12,448 nt of DNA from an uncultured Lachnospiraceae bacterium (lineage in GTDB: Bacteria > Bacillota_A > Clostridia > Lachnospirales > Lachnospiraceae), in NCBI GenBank assembly GCA_947564305.1, contig CANOBT010000154.1:1-12448 (forward strand). Direction: 5' to 3'. The position numbers and the translations under genes were made by a program. Under the pieces are notes generated by a model. It ran no database searches. It was given only the letters and a program-made list of their open reading frames with translations, and was not told the origin of the DNA. Positions 6,870 to 12,448 of the stretch are shown here, in pieces; position 1 is the stretch's first letter; each line of letters starts with the position of its first letter.

Positions 6870-6934
6870 AAGCTGTAAAAAACAGGAAATAAAAAGGAGG
6901 AGATAGAAAGAACGAAATAAAAAAACTTTCAGCC

Positions 6935-6963
6935 TTGCCGTTGTATACAATTTATGGTAAGAT
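6935..6963 (+). promoter_or_regulatory. glnS-mocR promoter with palindromic spacer
   Basis: TTGCCG (6935-6940), a 17-base spacer and TAAGAT (6958-6963) preceded by TGG give an extended -10 promoter. The first ten spacer bases (6941-6950) are TTGTATACAA, a perfect palindrome and therefore a candidate operator. The expected transcript start is about 6970, leaving a leader of some 28 bases, which is far too short for a T-box riboswitch. Confidence 0.6.
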
Positions 6964-6997
6964 AATTGGCAGATATTGAAGGATTGAGGAGGAAACC

Positions 6998-8662
6998 ATG
7001 GAAAACGACGCAGTTTCAAGGAATTTTATTGAGCAGGAGATTGATAAAGACTTGGCGGAGGGGGTATACGACCACGTATGTACCAGGTTCCCGCCGGAAC
7101 CGAATGGATATCTGCATATCGGACATGCAAAGTCCATACTTTTAAACTATGGGCTGGCACAAAAGTATCACGGCACATTCAACATGCGGTTTGATGACAC
7201 GAATCCTACGAAAGAAAGAATGGAGTTTGTGGAGTCTATCAAGGAAGACATCAAATGGCTGGGGGCGGACTGGGAGGACCGCCTGTATTTCGCATCAGAT
7301 TATTTCGATCAGATGTATGAATGTGCGGTAAAGCTGATTAAAAAAGGAAAGGCATTTGTCTGTGATCTGTCTGCGGAGGAGATACGTGAGTACCGCGGTA
7401 CGCTGACAGAGGCGGGGAGAAAGAGCCCTTACCGGGACCGTACTGTGGAGGAGAATCTGGAGCTGTTTGAGGGAATGCGTTCAGGGCAGTATCAAGACGG
7501 AGAGAAGGTGCTTCGTGCAAAGATTGATATGGCATCTCCGAATATCAACATGCGGGACCCTGTAATTTATCGTGTGGCGCGTATGGCTCATCACAATACG
7601 GGGGAGAAATGGTGCATCTATCCGATGTATGATTTTGCACACCCCATTGAAGATGCAATTGAAGGAGTCACACATTCTATTTGTACATTAGAGTTTGAAG
7701 ATCACCGCCCATTGTATGACTGGGTGGTTCAGGAATGTGAGTTTCAAAATCCACCACGTCAGATAGAATTTGCAAAGTTGTATTTGACGAATGTGGTGAC
7801 TGGAAAACGATATATCAAGAAACTGGTAGAAGATGGAATCGTGGATGGATGGGATGATCCACGTCTTGTTTCGATTGCAGCGCTTAGGAGACGGGGATTC
7901 ACACCGGAGTCGATTAAGATGTTTATTGATATGTGTGGAGTCTCCAAGGCACAGAGTTCGGTGGATTATGCAATGTTGGAATACTGTATCCGGGAGGACT
8001 TGAAGATGAAGCGGCCGCGTATGATGGCGGTGCTGCATCCAATCAAGCTGATTATTGACAACTATCCGGAAGGCGAGGTGGAATATCTGGATGTTCCCAA
8101 TAATCTGGAAAATGAGGCGCTTGGTACTCGAAAAGTTCCATTCTGCCGGGAACTGTATATTGAGCGGGATGATTTTCTGGAGAATCCTCCAAAGAAATAT
8201 TTCCGATTATTTCCGGGAAATGAAGTTCGTCTGATGTCAGCTTATTTTGTAAAGTGTGAAAGTTTTGTCAAGGATGAAGAAGGAAATGTGACGGAAGTGC
8301 ATTGTACCTATGATCCTGAGACAAAGAGCGGCAGCGGTTTTACCGGCAGGAAGGTGAAAGGGACGATTCATTGGGTTGCTGCTCCATATGCAAAAGAAGC
8401 AGAAGTGAGACTGTATGAAAATTTGGTGGATGAGGAAAAAGGAGTTTATAATAAAGAAGACGGGTCTTTGAATCTGAATCCGGATTCTTTGACTGTATTG
8501 AAAAAATGTTATGTGGAGCCAGGATTTGCAGAGGCAAAAGCCTGCGACAGTTTCCAGTTTGTGAGAACAGGATATTTTTGCATTGATGCAAAAGATTCGA
8601 CACCAGAATCGTTGGTGTTTAATCGGATTGTATCATTGAAAAGTTCTTTTAAGCTGTCATGA
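6998..8662 (+). CDS. glnS: Glutaminyl-tRNA synthetase
   Basis: Class I aminoacyl-tRNA synthetase charging tRNA-Gln with glutamine in the cytoplasm. The length of 554 residues equals that of typical bacterial GlnRS. The N-terminal Rossmann core has [18 protein letters not shown] with HIGH at residues 40-43, followed by [13 protein letters not shown]. The second nucleotide-binding motif appears as VTGKR (267-271), where E. coli has VMSKR, and runs into the conserved VDGWDDPRL and [12 protein letters not shown]. The C-terminal half forms the anticodon-binding beta-barrels and ends [24 protein letters not shown]. Together these separate it from GluRS. The start is ATG 6998, with GAGGAGG at 6986-6992. 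Its stop codon overlaps the start of the MocR-type gene (ATGA), implying co-translation. Many Firmicutes lack this enzyme and make Gln-tRNA by transamidation instead. Confidence 0.96.
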   Translation: MENDAVSRNFIEQEIDKDLAEGVYDHVCTRFPPEPNGYLHIGHAKSILLNYGLAQKYHGTFNMRFDDTNPTKERMEFVESIKEDIKWLGADWEDRLYFASDYFDQMYECAVKLIKKGKAFVCDLSAEEIREYRGTLTEAGRKSPYRDRTVEENLELFEGMRSGQYQDGEKVLRAKIDMASPNINMRDPVIYRVARMAHHNTGEKWCIYPMYDFAHPIEDAIEGVTHSICTLEFEDHRPLYDWVVQECEFQNPPRQIEFAKLYLTNVVTGKRYIKKLVEDGIVDGWDDPRLVSIAALRRRGFTPESIKMFIDMCGVSKAQSSVDYAMLEYCIREDLKMKRPRMMAVLHPIKLIIDNYPEGEVEYLDVPNNLENEALGTRKVPFCRELYIERDDFLENPPKKYFRLFPGNEVRLMSAYFVKCESFVKDEEGNVTEVHCTYDPETKSGSGFTGRKVKGTIHWVAAPYAKEAEVRLYENLVDEEKGVYNKEDGSLNLNPDSLTVLKKCYVEPGFAEAKACDSFQFVRTGYFCIDAKDSTPESLVFNRIVSLKSSFKLS

Positions 8663-10122
8663 ATGATTTGACAATCAGTCTTGATTTAAAGTCGAAAACA
8701 CCGCTGTATGAACAGATTTATATTCATATAAAGAAAGAAGTCCAGGCAGGGAGAATCAAAAGCGGGGAGAAGTTACCCTCTACCCGCTCACTGTGCAGAT
8801 ATTTGGAAGTCAGCAGAAGTACGGTAGAGCTTGCATATGAACAGCTTCTATCGGAAGGATATGTGGAAGCACAAGCCTGCAGGGGGTTTTTTGTTACAGA
8901 TGTAAATGGCTTGTACCGGTTAGATGCCCCCTCACAGGAGTATAATGCGGCTGATACGGTGGAAGAAGAAAACTTTTCTTATGATTTTACGCCCAATGGC
9001 GTAGACTTGAATAGTTTTCCCTATAATGCCTGGAGAAAACTTTCCAAGGAAAGTCTGTTGGATGATCGGACGGAATTGTTTCGCCTGGGGAATCCCCAGG
9101 GGGAGTATGGGCTGCGTCTGGCTATCTGCAATTATCTTCATCAGGCCCGCGGAGTCAGCTGTACTCCGGAGCAGATGATTGTGGGGGCTGGGAATGATTA
9201 TTTATTAATGCTGCTTGCTACCATCATTGGCCAGGAGCACAAAGTGGCTTTTGAAAATCCCACATACAAGCAGGCGTACAGGTTGTTTCAGAACTTGTCC
9301 TATCGTATTTGTACGGTAGATATGGATTCCAGAGGGATGGATATAGAAAAACTGGAAGCATCAGGAGCGGATATTGCATTTGTGATGCCGTCCCATCAGT
9401 ACCCTTTAGGGATTGTGATGCCGCTGAAAAGACGTCTGGATTTATTGAAATGGGCAGAACAGAAAGAGGGACGTTACATTATAGAGGATGACTATGACAG
9501 TGAATTCCGATATAAAGGAAAACCAATTCCGGCCTTACAGGGATATGACAATCATGAAAAAGTGATTTTTATTGGTACATTTTCCAAGGCGATTGCTCCT
9601 GCAATCCGGATGAGTTATCTGGTTCTGCCAAAGCCTCTTCTGTATCAGTTTCGAGAACGGAGTGGATTTTTGAATTCGACGGTTTCCAAGGTGGATCAGC
9701 TGATTTTAAAAAAATTTATTCAAGAGGGGTATTTCGAAAGGCACCTGAATAAAACCCGCGCATTGTATAAGAGCAGGCATGATGTTTTACTTTCCTGCCT
9801 GAAAGCTGCATTTTGCAAAGGTGGTTTGGCTGACCGGAAGCATCAGGACAAGGTAATGCAAAAAGACTGCAAAGGAACTTTCCAGATATCCGGAGAACGT
9901 GCGGGTGTGCATCTTCTGCTGCATGTTTTCAATGGTATGACAGAGGAAGAACTGGTCAATCGGGCAAAAACAAAGGGAGTCAAAGTATATGGACTGTCAG
10001 AATATTATGTGGAACCATATGTGGATTCTGCGGCGACAATCTTACTGGGATATGCAAATATGAGTGAAGATAAAATTGTAGAAGCAGTGAAATTATTAGC
10101 TGATGCGTGGAATGATATATAG
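8659..10122 (+). CDS. MocR/PdxR-type transcriptional regulator (GntR HTH + aminotransferase fold)
   Basis: A 487-residue chimeric regulator. Residues ~10-80 form a GntR winged helix-turn-helix ([20 protein letters not shown], then [24 protein letters not shown]). After a linker, residues ~110-487 form a fold-type I aminotransferase domain. That domain has [10 protein letters not shown] at 276-285 and the PLP-binding lysine K310 in [11 protein letters not shown], so it probably senses PLP or an amino acid aldimine rather than acting as an enzyme. MocR proteins control vitamin B6, GABA or taurine genes and often themselves; none of those targets is nearby, so the regulon is unknown. ATG 8659 overlaps the glnS stop by four bases with no good ribosome binding site, implying translational coupling. 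A polar insert around 385-407, bounded by C386 and C404, looks longer than usual. A true 2-aminoadipate-type aminotransferase cannot be excluded. Confidence 0.9.
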   Translation: MNDLTISLDLKSKTPLYEQIYIHIKKEVQAGRIKSGEKLPSTRSLCRYLEVSRSTVELAYEQLLSEGYVEAQACRGFFVTDVNGLYRLDAPSQEYNAADTVEEENFSYDFTPNGVDLNSFPYNAWRKLSKESLLDDRTELFRLGNPQGEYGLRLAICNYLHQARGVSCTPEQMIVGAGNDYLLMLLATIIGQEHKVAFENPTYKQAYRLFQNLSYRICTVDMDSRGMDIEKLEASGADIAFVMPSHQYPLGIVMPLKRRLDLLKWAEQKEGRYIIEDDYDSEFRYKGKPIPALQGYDNHEKVIFIGTFSKAIAPAIRMSYLVLPKPLLYQFRERSGFLNSTVSKVDQLILKKFIQEGYFERHLNKTRALYKSRHDVLLSCLKAAFCKGGLADRKHQDKVMQKDCKGTFQISGERAGVHLLLHVFNGMTEEELVNRAKTKGVKVYGLSEYYVEPYVDSAATILLGYANMSEDKIVEAVKLLADAWNDI

Positions 10123-10145
10123 GACGGAAAGAATTGATAAAAATC

Positions 10146-10187
10146 TCACAAAAAATGATTGTAATTGTGATTAAAAAGTATTAAAAT
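10146..10187 (+). promoter_or_regulatory. Promoter of the small acidic membrane protein gene, with overlapping repeats
   Basis: TTGTAA (10159-10164), a 17-base spacer and TAAAAT (10182-10187) match sigma-A consensus well. An inverted repeat TCACAA (10146-10151) / TTGTGA (10165-10170), with a 13-base centre, surrounds the -35. TGATT is directly repeated at 10156-10160 and 10168-10172. These repeats may be a regulator-binding site, though they are short enough to be chance in AT-rich DNA. Confidence 0.5.
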
Positions 10188-10229
10188 GGTAAATGATTTA
10201 GTCACAGTCCAGAAGAAAGGAGTGTTATT

Positions 10230-10556
10230 TTGAAAAAGAATTTTAGATGGCTGACAGCCCTTGCTGTTGTAGGAACCGTAATTGGTCTTGTAATCGCTTA
10301 TATCTGTAAAAAGAATCATGAGACATCCATGGATGAGGATGATTTTGAGGATGAGGATGATTTTGCTCTGGACAGCGATTTAAAGCCTGTTTCCGAGCGT
10401 GAATATGTTCCGCTGAATAAAACTGACGCACAGGTTCAAAAGAAAGAAACAGAGTCTGAAGACATGGAATCTGAGGAAAAGGAAGAAACAGAGGCGGCCG
10501 GAGACGGGATACAGTCAGAAGGAACAGATGAAGATAAGCTTTCAGAGAATGAATAG
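10230..10556 (+). CDS. Hypothetical membrane-anchored acidic protein (108 aa, TTG start)
   Basis: No known family was recognised. The only start compatible with the ribosome binding site AAAGGAG (10216-10222, seven bases upstream) is TTG 10230. The N-terminus is KKNFRW followed by one hydrophobic helix (about residues 8-26, LTALAVVGTVIGLVIAYIC) and the basic KKNH. The remaining ~80 residues are highly acidic, hydrophilic and probably disordered, rich in Glu/Asp/Ser. A helix with flanking lysines but no signal-peptidase site suggests a signal-anchor protein, with orientation uncertain. Residues 35-46 (DEDDFE DEDDFA) arise from an 18-base tandem duplication. It has its own promoter and a weak terminator, and precedes cls in the same direction. 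Role unknown. Confidence 0.75.
   Translation: MKKNFRWLTALAVVGTVIGLVIAYICKKNHETSMDEDDFEDEDDFALDSDLKPVSEREYVPLNKTDAQVQKKETESEDMESEEKEETEAAGDGIQSEGTDEDKLSENE
10332..10365 (+). repeat. 18-bp tandem duplication inside the acidic protein gene
   Basis: GATGAGGATGATTTTG occurs at 10332-10347 and again at 10350-10365, a period of 18 bases with 16 identical positions. It keeps the reading frame and duplicates the hexapeptide DEDDFx. This suggests a recent slippage-type duplication and a site where length could vary between strains. Confidence 0.85.
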
Positions 10557-10570
10557 ATGGATTATATAAT

Positions 10571-10614
10571 GGAGTCCCCCAAGAGTCTCTGCTCTAAGGG
10601 ATTTCATTTGTTTT
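10571..10614 (+). terminator. Probable weak intrinsic terminator after the acidic protein gene
   Basis: GGAGTCCC (10571-10578) can pair with GGGATTTC (10598-10605), including two G-U pairs. An inner AGAG (10582-10585) / CTCT (10592-10595) stem lies inside. ATTTGTTTT follows. The stem is interrupted and the U-tract broken, so read-through into cls is plausible. Confidence 0.45.
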
Positions 10615-10683
10615 ATGGAACTATTTTATATCGTACTTTATAGTGGATGTGCATGATGCGCAAGAGGAAGGATTGCGTTGTTT

Positions 10684-12255
10684 ATGGAATACAAGATGGC
10701 CGAGAAGGCAACAAAGAAAGCAAAGAAAGGAATTTTGCGGATCGTATTCAGCCGTACAGCATTGATGCTGCTGTTGATCTTGCTGCAGTTAGCAATGTTC
10801 GGAGGGCTGCTTACTATCTTGAAAGATTATGCAGTTTATGTATATGGTGTAACTCTGGTAATACAGGTGTGTGCGCTCATATTTATCATGAATGAGCGGA
10901 CCTGCCCGGAGTTTAGCCGGACATGGATTCTTTTGATTTTGGTTTTTCCGGTTTTCGGATGTGTGTTTTATCTCTATGCGAAGATGGAGTTTGGAACGCG
11001 ATTTATCGGAGAACAGCTTGGAAAAAGTCAGTTGGAAACAAAGATATATTTGAAGCAAAAAAAGAGTATTATCGAGGATTTGCGCGCCAGTAAGCCGGCC
11101 AATGCAAATCTGGTGGAGTATATGAATCGCTCCGTTCATTTTCCCGCATACAGGAACACAACGGCGGTTTATTTTGCCTGTGGGGAGGAAAAATTTCCTG
11201 CATTGATTGAACAACTGAAAAAGGCAGAGAAGTTTATTTTCCTGGAATATTTTATTGTGGCTGAGGGATATATGTGGGGAAGTATACTGAAAATATTAAA
11301 ACAGAAGGCGGCTCAGGGAGTGGAAGTGCGATTTATGTATGACGGTATGTGCAGTATTTCCCTGCTTCCCTATAGTTATCCCAAGATGATTCAAAAGTAT
11401 GGAATCAAATGTAAGATGTTCAGCCCAATCCGCCCAATACTTTCCACCGTGCAAAATAATCGGGACCACCGGAAAATCTGCGTGATTGACGGAAAGGTGG
11501 CATTTACCGGCGGAATCAATCTGGGAGATGAGTATATCAACCGAATCAAGAGATTTGGATATTGGAAAGATACGGCAGTGATGCTGGAAGGGGATGCTGT
11601 GCAGAGTCTGACTATGCTTTTTCTGCAGATGTGGAATGTGACGGAACGCAAGCCGGAAAGCTATGCCCGATATTTAACAACACCTTTAAAGGGAGTGCGC
11701 CGGGAACTTGGATTCGTGATTCCTTATGGGGACAGCCCCTTTGACCATGAAGATGTAGGAGAAGAGGTTTATTGTCATATTCTGCACCATGCAAAAAAAT
11801 ATGTTCACATCATGACTCCTTATCTGATTCTGGACAGTAAAATGATAGATGCGCTTTCCCTGGCTGCAAAAAGCGGAATTGATGTGAAAATTATTATGCC
11901 TGGTATACCTGATAAATGGTATGCATTCGCTTTGGCAAAGACTTATTACAAAGATTTAATCCAGGCAGGAGTCAAGATTTATGAATTTACTCCGGGTTTT
12001 GTGCATGCCAAGATTTTTGTGTCTGACAATGATACTGCAACCGTAGGAACAATCAATCTGGATTACCGCAGTCTTTATCTGCATTTTGAGTGCGGAGTCT
12101 TCATCTATAATAATCCGGTGGTAAGGGATGTGGAAATGGATTTTCAGGATACTTTGAAAAAATGTCATCGCATCTCTGTTGGAGATGTGAAGAAAATCCA
12201 TCTTGGGATGAAGCTCAGCGGCAGGATCCTCCGTTTGATTGCTCCGCTGATGTAG
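10684..12255 (+). CDS. cls: Cardiolipin synthase (phospholipase D family)
   Basis: Condenses two phosphatidylglycerol molecules to cardiolipin and glycerol at the cytoplasmic membrane. The 523-residue protein starts with a basic stretch and hydrophobic segments at about residues 24-44, 50-66 and 78-97, the usual N-terminal membrane anchor. It continues with two phospholipase D domains. The catalytic HxK(x)4D motifs are complete: H262-R-K264...D269 (HRKICVID, followed by GGINLGDEY) and H441-A-K443...D448 (HAKIFVSD, followed by GTINLDYRS). Length fits the family (about 480-520). The ribosome binding site AGAGGAAGG lies at 10663-10671; ATG 10684 is preferred, but TTG 10678 has better spacing. 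A weak promoter (TGGAAC-N17-TATAGT, 10616-10644) may serve it in addition to read-through from the gene upstream. No clear terminator follows. Confidence 0.94.
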   Translation: MEYKMAEKATKKAKKGILRIVFSRTALMLLLILLQLAMFGGLLTILKDYAVYVYGVTLVIQVCALIFIMNERTCPEFSRTWILLILVFPVFGCVFYLYAKMEFGTRFIGEQLGKSQLETKIYLKQKKSIIEDLRASKPANANLVEYMNRSVHFPAYRNTTAVYFACGEEKFPALIEQLKKAEKFIFLEYFIVAEGYMWGSILKILKQKAAQGVEVRFMYDGMCSISLLPYSYPKMIQKYGIKCKMFSPIRPILSTVQNNRDHRKICVIDGKVAFTGGINLGDEYINRIKRFGYWKDTAVMLEGDAVQSLTMLFLQMWNVTERKPESYARYLTTPLKGVRRELGFVIPYGDSPFDHEDVGEEVYCHILHHAKKYVHIMTPYLILDSKMIDALSLAAKSGIDVKIIMPGIPDKWYAFALAKTYYKDLIQAGVKIYEFTPGFVHAKIFVSDNDTATVGTINLDYRSLYLHFECGVFIYNNPVVRDVEMDFQDTLKKCHRISVGDVKKIHLGMKLSGRILRLIAPLM

Positions 12256-12326
12256 GTATAGGACTGGCTGAAATGGCCGATATGAAAAAAAATATAAAAA
12301 AATCGTGAAAAAACTCGAAAAAAGTG

Positions 12327-12356
12327 TTGACATTTGGATAGATATGATAGTATAAT
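12327..12356 (+). promoter_or_regulatory. Consensus sigma-A promoter of the tRNA gene
   Basis: A perfect -35 TTGACA (12327-12332) and a perfect -10 TATAAT (12351-12356) are separated by 18 bases. This is the strongest promoter match in the window. It lies about 41 bases upstream of the tRNA, as expected for a highly expressed stable-RNA operon. Confidence 0.85.
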
Positions 12357-12397
12357 AGCGAAGCAGGTTTCGGAAAGAGAAACTTGAAGAAAGTTAA

Positions 12398-12448
12398 GGG
12401 GTCTTAGCTCAGCTGGGAGAGCATCTGCCTTACAAGCAGAGGGTCATA
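12398..12448 (+). tRNA. tRNA-Val (anticodon UAC), 5' part, cut by window end
   Basis: The acceptor 5' strand GGGGTCT is followed by TA. The D-arm is GCTC / GAGC closing the 8-base loop AGCTGGGA. The anticodon stem TCTGC / GCAGA encloses the loop CTTACAA, placing anticodon TAC at 12431-12433, which reads valine GUN/GUA codons. The extra loop begins with GGGTC; the T-arm and acceptor 3' strand lie beyond the window. The strong promoter and position suggest it could be the first gene of a tRNA cluster. Confidence 0.93.

Noticed and set aside
6861..6875. CAGCT-N5-AGCTG hairpin at the end of the 121-aa gene as a terminator
   Set aside because: It has only five base pairs, starts inside the coding sequence and is followed by A-rich rather than T-rich sequence on the coding strand.
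6964..6997. T-box riboswitch upstream of glnS
   Set aside because: The predicted leader is about 28 bases, with no specifier stem, T-box sequence or terminator/antiterminator pair.
12264..12310. Intrinsic terminator after cls (GGC-N-GCC with nearby homopolymer)
   Set aside because: The stem is about three base pairs and the homopolymer is A on the coding strand, so it would not form a terminator for cls.
1..12448. CRISPR array, insertion sequence, prophage or defence island
   Set aside because: No regularly spaced repeats, transposase, integrase or phage-like genes are visible; apart from two small proteins of unknown function, every sizeable gene has a housekeeping or regulatory assignment.

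Overview
The window reads like an ordinary chromosomal stretch from a low-to-mid GC anaerobic Firmicute, most likely a member of the Clostridia (Lachnospiraceae-like). This is inferred from several things: strong Shine-Dalgarno sites (GGAGG-type), intrinsic terminators with U-tracts, a class II galT, a CBS/DRTGG-containing family II pyrophosphatase, a FeoB-associated Cys-rich miniprotein and a clostridial-type GlnRS. The species cannot be named from sequence alone. I see no phage, insertion sequence, CRISPR array, toxin-antitoxin or defence locus.

Layout. 1-630: the 3' end of feoB (ferrous iron transporter) is followed by a 46-residue FeoB-associated Cys-rich membrane peptide and a strong bidirectional terminator. 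658-1574 (minus strand): a convergent gene for a two-S1-domain RNA-binding protein, with its own terminator and an extended -10 promoter. 1653-3346: a divergently oriented regulatory family II inorganic pyrophosphatase, with a GC-rich hairpin abutting its ribosome binding site. 3388-6292: a galK-galT Leloir operon with promoter candidates upstream and a terminator downstream. 6293-6503: a gene-free but highly structured spacer with two large imperfect inverted repeats. 6504-6869: a small acidic orphan protein. 6935-10122: glnS and a MocR-type (GntR-HTH plus aminotransferase fold) regulator overlapping by 4 bp; a perfect 10-bp palindrome fills most of the promoter spacer. 10146-10615: a small membrane-anchored acidic protein with a TTG start and its own promoter. 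10684-12255: cardiolipin synthase. 12327-12448: a consensus promoter driving a tRNA-Val(UAC) that runs off the window end.

Functional picture. Most genes are housekeeping: iron uptake, RNA binding/translation, pyrophosphate removal, galactose catabolism, tRNA charging and membrane lipid synthesis. GalK makes galactose-1-phosphate and GalT exchanges it with UDP-glucose; no galE is present here, so the epimerase must be elsewhere. The pyrophosphatase removes the PPi released by reactions such as aminoacyl-tRNA synthesis, but nothing in the layout ties it specifically to its neighbours.

The parts that a homology-only annotation would explain least are: the nested inverted repeats at 6304-6463 upstream of the orphan gene; the translational coupling of a PLP-fold regulator to glnS together with the promoter palindrome; and the two very small proteins (399-539 and 10230-10556). 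None amounts to a demonstrated new system.
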